Origin: Paenibacillus ihumii
GTDB lineage: Bacteria > Bacillota > Bacilli > Paenibacillales > Paenibacillaceae
Assembly (NCBI RefSeq): GCF_001403875.1
Contig: NZ_LN884299.1
Span: 186,001-250,000, forward strand
Reading direction: 5' to 3'
DNA: 64,000 nucleotides
A program made the translations under genes and the position numbers. This document shows, in pieces, positions 46,983 through 55,984 of this stretch. The stretch's first letter is position 1. The number at the start of each line of letters is the position of its first letter. The notes beneath the pieces were generated by a model. That model ran no database searches, was not told the DNA's origin, and was given only the letters and a program-made list of their open reading frames with translations.

Positions 46983-47028
46983 TTCTGGGGATTTTAAGGG
47001 AGAGAATGTTTCATACATGATAATTGAG

Positions 47029-48165
47029 TGTAATTTCCCGCTGCGTTCAGATAAAACACGGACTTCCTTGTTATTTACCATCAGGTACCGGCTTTATATC
47101 CCACTACGTTCAGATAAAACTATACGGGCGGGAGCTAGGCTGACAGATTACACACCTTTATATCCCACTCAGATAAAACTCGTTGCCAGATCGAACACAA
47201 TAAATACATGAAAGACTTTATATCCCACTACGTTCAGATAAAACAAAAATGCTCCTGGTTGCCGTAGGCGGTGTATTCTTCTTTATATCCCACTACGTTC
47301 AGATAAAACCTACCGAGTACCCTTTAATCCCCGAAGTTACGGTTATCTTTATATCCCACTACGTTCAGATAAAACTCTCTAACCTCACCCTTAATCTCAC
47401 CCTGTTTAGTCACTTTATATCCCACTACGTTCAGATAAAACGAAACTACGTGAAGCGATAGAAGGACTAATTAACGACTTTATATCCCACTACGTTCAGA
47501 TAAAACGTTGAAATTGAGAAGTAGACGGCACGATAAAAATTACTTTATATCCCACTACGTTCAGATAAAACATAAGTGCAGATATTTTCCGCAGCTCGGA
47601 CTGTTTGAGCTTTATATCCCACTACGTTCAGATAAAACCGCGATACGTTGGACGGAAGGGAACGCACTCATATACCTTTATATCCCACTACGTTCAGATA
47701 AAACTTATACGACAATATTCGTCATGCTGTCATCAATAAATTCTTTATATCCCACTACGTTCAGATAAAACATCTGCGCAAACAGCGCCTCGCCCGCGCC
47801 CTCGACGTACTTTATATCCCACTACGTTCAGATAAAACGTCAGTTACATAAACCTGGCCTTTAACCGTTACGTACTTTATATCCCACTACGTTCAGATAA
47901 AACGGGATTCTCGTTCCTCCCAGCCATTCACCTTCTTGCTTTATATCCCACTACGTTCAGATAAAACATTCAGCGCTACTGGTCTTGTCGGGGTCTTCTC
48001 CTGTCTTTATATCCCACTACGTTCAGATAAAACCCAAGAGATCCGCGGCTTGCTCGTAGTACTTGATTAACTTTATATCCCACTACGTTCAGATAAAACT
48101 TTTCACCGCATTTATCACAATGTTTGCGCGTATCGTCTTTATATCCCACTACGTTCAGATAAAAC
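47029..48165 (-). CRISPR. CRISPR array 2 (type I-B), 18 repeats
   Basis: Same 29-bp repeat as array 1, at 47092, 47216, 47281, 47347, 47413 and so on to 48137, with spacers of about 36-38 bp. The leftmost copy (47029) is decayed. The copy at 47156 has lost five bases (ACGTT) and measures 24 bp. Decay at the left and the conserved leader at the right give minus-strand transcription. About 17 spacers. Confidence 0.97.
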
Positions 48166-48400
48166 CCCGGATCTTTATTAGATAGAACCCTTGATATATC
48201 TAGCCTTTTTGCCGGTAGCAATTCTTCACTTTGCATCGAACCTCTAGTCTGGAAATTTGCCACTAGCGTATAAGCAGCTTAGAGCCTTACTAGACAAAGG
48301 CTGCTGCCGATTCGACAAAAAAATCGGTCACTGCATTATTTTGTTTTGCTCACATTTACAAATCATTTTTAACTACACTTTCTAACTGAGTAAGTTACCA
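48166..48400 (-). promoter_or_regulatory. Leader of CRISPR array 2
   Basis: Non-coding region right of array 2, related in block order to the leader of array 1 (CCCG after the repeat, TTTGCATCGAACCT, GATTCGACAAAAAAATCG, TGCATTATTTTGTT). It has diverged in between, including an insertion-like GC-richer segment near 48270-48320. Read on the minus strand. Confidence 0.75.
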
Positions 48401-48470
48401 TCGTCTTGGTATTATCGTACGTAATAAATACATATCTGTCCAGTTATAGCTTCCTTTGCTCCAACAAAAA

Positions 48471-48494
48471 AACGCCACCCCAAAGGGCAGCGTT
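48471..48494 (-). terminator. Terminator after the P-loop kinase gene
   Basis: AACGCcaCCC pairs with GGGcaGCGTT. The minus strand continues with TTTTTTT. Confidence 0.85.
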
Positions 48495-48501
48495 ATCCTG
48501 C

Positions 48502-49098
48502 TTAACGGCTAGTAGCCTTTACAAACTCATACACGGAATCAACCTTCTCCGAGGTCAGATCGCCGCTGTTATCGAACACGAGGATCGACGATTTCGGAAT
48601 GTCCCAATTGATCTCCGGGACGAATTGAACACGGTGCTTGAAGTCGTCCCAATGCTCCAGCTTCCAGGTGTCCCGCTCGGTTTGACGATCGATGATGCGT
48701 TGCTTCTGGGTTTCCATATCACTTAATGTGACGACGATAACCTTTACGTCAACTTCATTTTTCGTAAGACCTGCTGCGGAGATGACGTCCTCGATCCACT
48801 GCTTGTTCTTCAGTTCGGCCGTAAAGGGAGAAATCATGAACACGTTCTGTCCTGCGGCCAGGTTCTCAATGCAAATATCCTTGGTGGTGTCGTACTCCAG
48901 ATCGCGGAGATGCTTCTTATAAAAATCAGAGTCCCGGTCGTTCACGTCCAGACCGTTCATCTCCAAAATTTTCTCAACGAATCTTCCGCCCACGGTATCC
49001 CGGTCCAGGAAAGCCGCCGGAATCCGGTCAGCGATCTTGCGGGCCACTGTAGTTTTGCCCGTGCCGGCTACTCCTACAAAAAAAACAAGCTTCTGCAC
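48502..49098 (-). CDS. P-loop kinase-like ATP-binding protein (AAA_33 type)
   Basis: 198 residues with Walker A FFVGVAGTGKTTVARKIAD at the start, a DRDTVG substrate-site-like motif, a VKVIVVTLSD strand and a C-terminal lid with RQTERDTWKLEHW. It resembles small nucleoside/shikimate-kinase-like P-loop phosphotransferases. It lies alone between CRISPR array 2 and the tubulin/GTPase operon, with its own terminator; a role in either system is not evident. The substrate is unknown. Confidence 0.8.
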   Translation of the reverse strand: MQKLVFFVGVAGTGKTTVARKIADRIPAAFLDRDTVGGRFVEKILEMNGLDVNDRDSDFYKKHLRDLEYDTTKDICIENLAAGQNVFMISPFTAELKNKQWIEDVISAAGLTKNEVDVKVIVVTLSDMETQKQRIIDRQTERDTWKLEHWDDFKHRVQFVPEINWDIPKSSILVFDNSGDLTSEKVDSVYEFVKATSR

Positions 49099-49295
49099 TC
49101 CAAATCCCCCTAACTTTTAGATAAAAACAGTGTACCATTGCTTAGTTATGGAGACAACGGTTTCAAGCACTGTATTTGTCCTTTTGACATTATTCCTAAG
49201 TCGCTGTTCGCGAATTCTTCACTCGTATTACGTTAGGCTGATTTGTTCCATCTATAAGACTGATTTGCATCAGACTAAGGCTGAGCCGCATCAGA

Positions 49296-52200
49296 CTAAG
49301 GCTGAACTGTTTCAGACTGCGTCTGTGCGGGTTCCATCTGGCTGTTCTGTCCCGCCTTGGCCTCCGCTTCCTCGCGGGCAATAACCGTATATTGCTGGTC
49401 GCCGATCTTTACAACGTTGCCTGCAGGAATAGCCACCTTCTGACCTAGAGAGACCGTAACGCGGGAAGAGTACACAGGCTTTGTTTCGCCGTTAGGCTTG
49501 CCGTTGGAAACATCGTTTGAAGTCCCTTCCGGTTGGGTTGCATTTGAATCACCAGCCTGGCCGTTCCCCGATGCATCCGTTCCTGATGTACCTGCTTGGC
49601 CGCTTGTTCCAGCTCCTTGATCAGCTTGACCATTTGAGCTGCCTGGCCCATGATGCGAAGCCTCGGCTCCTTGTCCCTCAACATTCCCAGCAGGACCATC
49701 CAATGTTTCCGTCGAATCTCCAGTGCCTGCTGTACCATGGCTTGCCACAGCATTGTCTGCGGAGTCATTGCCAGCCGCACCGTTGCCGCCCCCGGCACCA
49801 GCACCGCCTGCTGCACTATTGTCAGCACCGCTGCCCGTTCCTCCGTTCGCCGCCGAGCCAGTACCGCCTGCTGCCGAGCCGTTTTGGACGTTGCCGCCGT
49901 CCGTGCCGTTCTTTCCGGCTCCGTCCGTGCCGCTTCCATCGCCAGTGCTGCTGTTCGAATTCGTACCATCAGCCCCGCTGTTCGATCCATTCCCGGCCGA
50001 AGCCCCGTCTGCCCCGGAGCCTTCCACACAATAAGCATCAAATTTCAAATTCGCAAACTGCTGAACGGTCAGATCCGGCGCTTCAATCGACAATGCCGCA
50101 GGATCGAACGCCTTGCATTTCTCTGCCCCGGCAAAAAGAAACACCAGCGAGGTTGTTTCTGCGCCGTCGGTGCCTGTCACCTGATCGGCATACACAAGCA
50201 CTTCAGGCTCCGTAACCGAAGCTGGCGGAGGAGTGGCCTCCACCGGCGGCTTGGCGCCGCCAAGCAATCCCTGCTGCTGCATGACGATTAGAATCCCAGC
50301 AATCACTACAAGGCCAGCCATCAGAATCAGAGCGGTCCAGCTTAGCTTCTTCCCGTTTTGCGCCAGAAATCGCTTGAACGGCGAGGACAGCTCCAGGCGG
50401 ATTTTTGCAAATACGGCGGCCAGCGGTGCTCCGGCTTTCTCAAAGTATCGGGTCCGGTAGTCCCTGTTCTTGAAGGCGTTCCGGTCATGCGTTTTGAAAT
50501 AATTCAGCAGCGCCGCCGTGTAACCAGCAGCGATGCCGCGGCTATGGGCAAACAAGGGCTGCCCCTGCGACCAAAGCATGAACTCATAGATCGTCTCCGG
50601 ATCCTTCGCATTCCGCTGCAGGTAATCCAGCAGCGCCTTGTAATCGACCTGCCCGGTCTTGGTGTCATAGAAGGCCAGCACGATTTTGCCGAACTGGGGC
50701 AGCTCGATCGTCGATTGCAGCCATCTTCTGCCCAGCTGCTGCAGCCGCTCCACATCCGCCGAAGGCAGGCCGTTCAGGATGTCCTCCGAGGTATCGCGCT
50801 GGGCGAACCATTCGTACAGCGCCTGCAGCATATCGACATGATTGCGCTGCTTGCCCTCGAACAGCAGCCCGGCGAAGGCATCCGGTCTCGCCAGAAATTC
50901 AGCCCCGACAACCTGCTCCCGGGTCAGCTTATCCAGCTCCAGCTCATCCAGCAGCACCTGCTTGACCGCAAGCGCCAAATTCTCCGCCAGCTCAGAATCC
51001 GCCAAGCTCATGCCGCGATCCGTCACCGGGGTTCTTCCCCACTTGCGGATATGCTCTAGCGCCATATGCACCGCTGTCAGCAGCGGCTGCTCCTTTCGCA
51101 GCTTGTCCGTCAGGGACGCTACCGCGTACTCCTTGAAGGCGGCGTTCCGCAGCACGCCCGGATGAGCAACGGCCCAGCCCTGCACCACATTCAGCACTTC
51201 CCGCGAACCGCTCGCTTCTTCAAATTTAGCATGAATATACGGCTCGAATAACGCGCCTTCCAGATCGCTGTGCTTTAATACGAGGTCAAAGAAGGTCTTG
51301 CTCAGCTCCGGCTGGCTTTCTACCAGGCCGTATAGCGAACGGGCCAGCTCCGTCTTGCCCCCTAGAAGCGAATTGCCAATCGCATGGATCAAATAATTAA
51401 TCAGCTTGATGCCGTAGCTTCTGCTCTCCAGGCGATAATAATCCCGGAAGCACTCTACGATAGCCAGCTCAGCCAGCTTACGCTGCTTCACCGCATCGAA
51501 CTCCCGGTCAAAAGCAGCGAGAAATATGTCATTCAGCCGGATTCTCGCTTCCAAAGCGCCCGCTGGCTCCAAATAGCTCAGCAAGCCTCGCAGCACAGTG
51601 ATTTTATGCGCCTCGTATAAATCCCAGTTTCCAGCCTCGATCTGGTAGAACACGGACAGCTCATGGTAGCTGGACAGCAGCAGACGCCGCTGTACCTCCA
51701 TGCCCGCCAGCATCTCATCGGCGAAGCGATAGAATGCCTCAAGCCGTTCCAGATCTCCGATCGATCTCCAGACCATATCGAGATACGGCTGTTTTCCTTC
51801 CTCCAGCTCATCCTGCGGCATGCGGCCGGCAGCGAGATCAAACACATAGTCCTTCTCGATCTCCCGGTCATTCGGGCGAATACTGCCGCGTTCCACGAAC
51901 TGCAGGTGGATAAATTTACGGCTCTGCGGCTCCTTCGCATACGTAATGAAGCCGAGGCGGCGGCGCTGCTCGAACGGCAGACAGGCATACAGCACCTGAA
52001 CCAGCGCGGAGGCCGATGCCGAAATTTGCTCCGCCGGCACGTCCAGCGCGACATATACCTTCTTCCGGCCCTCGCCTACCGCGGTCATCACCGCGAACAG
52101 CAGCCGCTTGAAGGTCTTCTCGTCCAGCTTCAGCTCATGCAGCAGCTTCTCAGCCATCAGACGCGGAAGAGGCTCCTGCGTATAACGCGGGTTCTGCGGA

Positions 52201-52640
52201 ATGTGCTCAAGCTCCGGCAGCTGCCGGCCGATTTCCGGGACGTATTTCTCCGCGAAAGCCGCTTCAATATAGTCGCGGTAGCGGGTGACGATCTCATCCT
52301 GCCGCGCGGCCGGAATGACGTAATTATGCGTCAGAAAGGCGCTGCGCAGGCCGGTAAAATCCGCCGACTGATAAACGCTGCGCCCCAGCACCGTATCGCC
52401 GCCCTCGGTATGGAACAGATGGATCGCCGGCGGATAGCTGGCCTCGTCCTTCTCTCCCCGGGAGACGAGCTCCGCAGGCGCATCATAGCCGCAGAACGGA
52501 TGCAGCTGTTTTTTGATAAACACCGCATCCAGCCCGTCCGAGGCCGCCACGGTGTCAAAGCCCTCCGTCCCCCGAAAAATACCGCTGCGCTCCCGGGTAT
52601 AAATCTGCTGCTGAATCAAGCCGGGAGATGATCGCTTCAT
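49296..52640 (-). CDS. GAP1-N2-like GTPase-associated protein with membrane helix and Gly-rich tail
   Basis: About 1114 residues. The N-terminal part (IQQQIYTRERSGIFRGTEGFDTVA, then LFAVMTAVGEGRKKVYVALD) matches the GAP1-N2 (GTPase-associated protein 1) domain. A long helical region follows to about residue 750. One membrane helix (LSWTALILMAGLVVIAGILIV) lies near 770-792. Residues about 873-1049 are almost only Gly, Asn, Ser, Ala, Asp and Thr, ending in a small beta domain (RVTVSLGQKVAIPAGNVVKI). ATG 52640 or TTG 52646 may be the start, overlapping the GTPase gene end. Last gene of the operon. It probably tethers the GTPase to the membrane and projects the tail outside. Confidence 0.75.
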   Translation of the reverse strand: MKRSSPGLIQQQIYTRERSGIFRGTEGFDTVAASDGLDAVFIKKQLHPFCGYDAPAELVSRGEKDEASYPPAIHLFHTEGGDTVLGRSVYQSADFTGLRSAFLTHNYVIPAARQDEIVTRYRDYIEAAFAEKYVPEIGRQLPELEHIPQNPRYTQEPLPRLMAEKLLHELKLDEKTFKRLLFAVMTAVGEGRKKVYVALDVPAEQISASASALVQVLYACLPFEQRRRLGFITYAKEPQSRKFIHLQFVERGSIRPNDREIEKDYVFDLAAGRMPQDELEEGKQPYLDMVWRSIGDLERLEAFYRFADEMLAGMEVQRRLLLSSYHELSVFYQIEAGNWDLYEAHKITVLRGLLSYLEPAGALEARIRLNDIFLAAFDREFDAVKQRKLAELAIVECFRDYYRLESRSYGIKLINYLIHAIGNSLLGGKTELARSLYGLVESQPELSKTFFDLVLKHSDLEGALFEPYIHAKFEEASGSREVLNVVQGWAVAHPGVLRNAAFKEYAVASLTDKLRKEQPLLTAVHMALEHIRKWGRTPVTDRGMSLADSELAENLALAVKQVLLDELELDKLTREQVVGAEFLARPDAFAGLLFEGKQRNHVDMLQALYEWFAQRDTSEDILNGLPSADVERLQQLGRRWLQSTIELPQFGKIVLAFYDTKTGQVDYKALLDYLQRNAKDPETIYEFMLWSQGQPLFAHSRGIAAGYTAALLNYFKTHDRNAFKNRDYRTRYFEKAGAPLAAVFAKIRLELSSPFKRFLAQNGKKLSWTALILMAGLVVIAGILIVMQQQGLLGGAKPPVEATPPPASVTEPEVLVYADQVTGTDGAETTSLVFLFAGAEKCKAFDPAALSIEAPDLTVQQFANLKFDAYCVEGSGADGASAGNGSNSGADGTNSNSSTGDGSGTDGAGKNGTDGGNVQNGSAAGGTGSAANGGTGSGADNSAAGGAGAGGGNGAAGNDSADNAVASHGTAGTGDSTETLDGPAGNVEGQGAEASHHGPGSSNGQADQGAGTSGQAGTSGTDASGNGQAGDSNATQPEGTSNDVSNGKPNGETKPVYSSRVTVSLGQKVAIPAGNVVKIGDQQYTVIAREEAEAKAGQNSQMEPAQTQSETVQP

Positions 52641-52642
52641 AC

Positions 52643-53905
52643 TCAAGACATTTCTCTCCCCTCAATATACTTCAGCTTATACAGCAGCCAAATGAACGGT
52701 TCGTCCACGCGAATCGGCTGTACCACGTCCTGCAGCTTCTGATCCACCGGATTGCTGCCGAGTGCGGATACCGCAAAATAGCCCGTGTCCTTGAAATACA
52801 CGTCCATCGTATCCTTGAACGGCCGGTCGACCTTCTCGATGAAGCGGCGGATTTCCCCGTCAATGTTCTCGAACTCGGTCAAATTGAAATATTTGCGATG
52901 CACCGCATTGTTGAAAATATTGCTGTTCGACTTGATATACTCTCCCTCTTCATCCTTCAAGGAGTGAAGCATATCGCTTTTGGTCAGCACGACGGCCGTC
53001 GGGATATCCGTCTTGCCCTGCTCCTCATAGGCAATGAAGTCCCCGAACATCGTCAGCACCACATCCCGCGGTTCATCATACTGGGACACCCATTCGCCCG
53101 GCTTGTCGCCGACATTGATGCGGATCTTCTCGCGAATCGAGCGGATTTGCAGCGGATCGACCATGAACAGCATTCCTGAGGAATTTTTAATATGCTGCCC
53201 CTGCAGGCCCAAATAGTCCTGATCCACCATCCCTTCCCCGGCTACGTCGAAAAAGACCAGCGTCAGCGGCGGCTTCGATTCATCCTTGAACACGAATTGG
53301 AAAATAAACGGCTCCTGCATCTTCTCCTTCTGTGTGGAGGCCAGCAGATCGCCGCGCTCGAACAGCGGCTCCTCGTACATCGTCCGGAACTTGCGGCTGA
53401 TCTCCGCATTCAGCGGCATACACGCTGCGTCAAAATGATTGGCCGTCATATTCTGCAGCGTATGGATCAGCGAAGTCATATACACGGATTTCCCAACCTG
53501 CGAAGCGCCGACAATCGAAATGATATTGCTCGGCACCTTGCCCGCCGTTATCGGCAGCTCGTTATGGCAGTGCGGGCACAGCCTGGTCCTGGTCACCTCG
53601 CCATAGCGGTCCTTCAGTCCGATCAGAACATGATCGGAGTAAATCAGATGCTCCGGCGGCACATCCTGGGGATGCAGCACCGCCTCCATATCATAGACGG
53701 TATCGAGTCCGAACCGCTCCCGGTATCTGTTCAGCACCTCGTCCTCGCACAGCGCATAATCCTCATCGTCCTCGCGGTAATGGGTCGCCCGGAAGACGAC
53801 CTGGCCCGGCTCGAACTTGCTGAAGCAGTAAGGGCACACAATATCGTAAAATAACGGCCGCGGCTCAGCCTGCGGCTTCCTCTTGAACAAATCAAACAAG
53901 CCCAT
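52643..53905 (-). CDS. Zinc-ribbon TRAFAC-like GTPase (GAP1-associated)
   Basis: 420 residues. Two Cys pairs, Cys24/Cys27 (CPYC) and Cys110/Cys113 (CPHC), form a split zinc ribbon. The GTPase core has the P-loop GASQVGKS (133-140), a G3-like DVAGEG and G4 TKSD. This fits the double-GTPase/TRAFAC-like families reported next to GAP1 proteins. Cytoplasmic, no membrane segment. GAP1 follows with a few bases of overlap, so the two are likely partners. Confidence 0.8.
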   Translation of the reverse strand: MGLFDLFKRKPQAEPRPLFYDIVCPYCFSKFEPGQVVFRATHYREDDEDYALCEDEVLNRYRERFGLDTVYDMEAVLHPQDVPPEHLIYSDHVLIGLKDRYGEVTRTRLCPHCHNELPITAGKVPSNIISIVGASQVGKSVYMTSLIHTLQNMTANHFDAACMPLNAEISRKFRTMYEEPLFERGDLLASTQKEKMQEPFIFQFVFKDESKPPLTLVFFDVAGEGMVDQDYLGLQGQHIKNSSGMLFMVDPLQIRSIREKIRINVGDKPGEWVSQYDEPRDVVLTMFGDFIAYEEQGKTDIPTAVVLTKSDMLHSLKDEEGEYIKSNSNIFNNAVHRKYFNLTEFENIDGEIRRFIEKVDRPFKDTMDVYFKDTGYFAVSALGSNPVDQKLQDVVQPIRVDEPFIWLLYKLKYIEGREMS

Positions 53906-53931
53906 CGTTCATTCCTCCTCGCTTGCGGTGC

Positions 53932-54579
53932 TTATTCAGGGATCAGCTCGAAGAACCGGCCATACTTGCGTCCGTCCGTAAAGAACAGCCGCACGTAATC
54001 GTTCTTGCCGACCTCGATGACCGGCAGCGTGCTTCTGCCCGCCGGAAAATCCCGGAGAAAAGGGTACACCGTCCCGTCCTCGATGCTGGCCGGATAGCTG
54101 TCCTGTTTTTTCACGTAGCATAGCGCTTCCTTAGGTACCTCCACCTCGGCGAGCACCGATATTTGCACCGTCTTGTATTTGCGCAGCAGACTGCTCTTCT
54201 GCCGGATCGAATAGCGGATTTTTGCCCGTCCGGTGCTGATCTCTACCGTATTCTCCGCCCCGGGCTGGCGAATGAGCAGCTTCTCCCCGTTCTCCAAGAT
54301 GCAGGCATACACGGTATAGCGCACCAGACCAACCTGATCAATGCGGTCGCGATACCCTCCTGCTGCCTTGTACTCCTCACGGGTGTACAGCTTCAACTCC
54401 CCGGGTTGCGGCGAATTCCCGCCCCCGCCGTACAAGCTGGGGGCCGCCGCTCTCTCATCGATATAGACCGCCTGCAGGCCTTCCGGCCACTGCCAGCGGA
54501 GCAGGCATTGATCCTCATCGAGCTTGTAGCTCAGCTGCGTGATCAGCGGCAGGCCTTCCTCTGCTTCGATAAAACGCAT
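53932..54579 (-). CDS. Small beta-rich protein of the tubulin/GTPase operon
   Basis: 215 residues, predicted mostly beta (QCLLRWQWPEGLQAVYID, VGLVRYTVYACILENGEKLLI, AKIRYSIRQKS, VEVPKEALCYVKK), reading as two consecutive beta-sandwich modules. No signal peptide or membrane helix. Not recognised as a named family. It lies between the membrane VWA gene and the GTPase gene (20 and 26 bp gaps). ATG 54579 follows AAGGGGG. A scaffold or adaptor role in the complex is a guess from position. Confidence 0.75.
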   Translation of the reverse strand: MRFIEAEEGLPLITQLSYKLDEDQCLLRWQWPEGLQAVYIDERAAAPSLYGGGGNSPQPGELKLYTREEYKAAGGYRDRIDQVGLVRYTVYACILENGEKLLIRQPGAENTVEISTGRAKIRYSIRQKSSLLRKYKTVQISVLAEVEVPKEALCYVKKQDSYPASIEDGTVYPFLRDFPAGRSTLPVIEVGKNDYVRLFFTDGRKYGRFFELIPE

Positions 54580-54599
54580 GGTTATGCCCCCTTATTTCC

Positions 54600-55886
54600 T
54601 TAAAAACCTCTATTGCGCCGATCCCGTGTCGGCTCCGTATATCCTGCGGCCGCGTCCCGGACAGCAGCCCCTCTGCGGCGGATTCCGGTTCGGACCTCGT
54701 TCTCGCGCATCGGTATAGCGATTGTGAAGACCGTCATCACCGCAGCCAGAATAAGGCAGGCCAACAGCCGATGCAGCGCGTCGCCGACAGGCGCGCCGTC
54801 CAGGCCGAACTCCAGCAGCAGACCGGCCAGCAGGCCGGCAACGGCCCCGCCAAGTGTGAAGCTTTTCGCTAAATAGCGGTTATCGAACATCAGGCCGAGC
54901 GATAGGCCCAGCAGTCCGCCAAGCGCAAGGATGAGCACGATTCTCAGAATCATGTAATACGTGCTGTGCTCCATCAATCCAGTGCGCTCTGTCACCAGCA
55001 TGCGTTCGTCCAGATTGTCATAAATTTGGCGGAAAACGAAGGACAGATTAGCTGCATCCGCCTCATCGTAATACCGCCCGCCCGTCTGGCTCGCGATATC
55101 CTTCAGCAAGGAGGCTCCCTCGGAATTGCCATAACGGCTTAGCCCCAGACCGACCGTATTCACGATGACGCCCCGGTCCCGATAATCAGCCAGCACCTCC
55201 GCCGTATTCACATCGCTGAAGCCGTCGGACAGCAGGACTGCCATCGCGCCTCTGGAGCTGTCCAGCCCTTTGATCTGCTCCATCCCGGATTCCAGCGCCA
55301 GCGCGATATCCGTGCCGAAATTCGTCGGCTCCAGCGCATCGATCGCAGCGTGGACTTCGTTCTTTACCCCTTGATCACGAACGCGGACAAAGGGCTGGAT
55401 CAGCTCGGGCTGGTCATTGAAGACAATGACGGCCACCTGCTTGCTGCTGTCCATTTGATCCACGAATGATTTGGCGGCCTCGTAGCGAAGATCGTCCGGA
55501 TCTGTCTCCTCCATGCTCCCGGAGTTATCGATAATAAGCACGATGTCCTTCACCGTCTTGGCCCGGCCTACATTCAGCTCGTAGATGAATTCAAATGCCG
55601 CCCCCGCCAGAAGCAGCATCGCAAGCGTAGCCGGAACAAGCAGCTTCCAGGAGGTGCCCATGTATCTCTGCCGCCAGGATGCTCCGTTCAGCCGCGGAGA
55701 GATCATCTCCGCAATCAGGCAGAACAGGCCGATCGAAAGGGCGAGAATGCCGAAATACAGCCCGATGAGCAGTATCCCGGGCAGCCGGTCGGACAGCCGG
55801 CCCAGCAGCACCTCGCCGATCACGAATCCGACAGCCCCGCCAATGAGGCTGAACAGCACCAACAGCCAGTTAATTTTACGCTGCAT
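54600..55886 (-). CDS. Polytopic membrane protein with VWA domain
   Basis: About 428 residues. Three helices (WLLVLFSLIGGAVGFVIG, ILLIGLYFGILALSIGLFCLI, LVPATLAMLLLAGAAFEFIY) precede a VWA domain with a full MIDAS: DNSGSM, Thr in NFGTDIA and Asp in LLSDGFSD. Three more helices follow (MILRIVLILALGGLLGLSLGL, FTLGGAVAGLLAGLLLEF, LLACLILAAVMTVFTIAI) and a basic tail. An odd number of N-terminal helices puts the VWA domain outside. ATG 55886 is preferred over 55907. It probably binds a protein ligand through a metal ion. Confidence 0.85.
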   Translation of the reverse strand: MQRKINWLLVLFSLIGGAVGFVIGEVLLGRLSDRLPGILLIGLYFGILALSIGLFCLIAEMISPRLNGASWRQRYMGTSWKLLVPATLAMLLLAGAAFEFIYELNVGRAKTVKDIVLIIDNSGSMEETDPDDLRYEAAKSFVDQMDSSKQVAVIVFNDQPELIQPFVRVRDQGVKNEVHAAIDALEPTNFGTDIALALESGMEQIKGLDSSRGAMAVLLSDGFSDVNTAEVLADYRDRGVIVNTVGLGLSRYGNSEGASLLKDIASQTGGRYYDEADAANLSFVFRQIYDNLDERMLVTERTGLMEHSTYYMILRIVLILALGGLLGLSLGLMFDNRYLAKSFTLGGAVAGLLAGLLLEFGLDGAPVGDALHRLLACLILAAVMTVFTIAIPMRENEVRTGIRRRGAAVRDAAAGYTEPTRDRRNRGF

Positions 55887-55984
55887 ACACGTACTTCCTT
55901 CCCACAATTTTTATATATTTGCCAGACCCCCACCGGCAAGGCTGTTACACCATCCGAGGGAACACATCAGGTCTACGCAGGCGA

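Noticed and set aside
47976..48263. Frame reading repeated FYLNVVGYKD
   Set aside because: Translation of the CRISPR repeat and the start of the leader.
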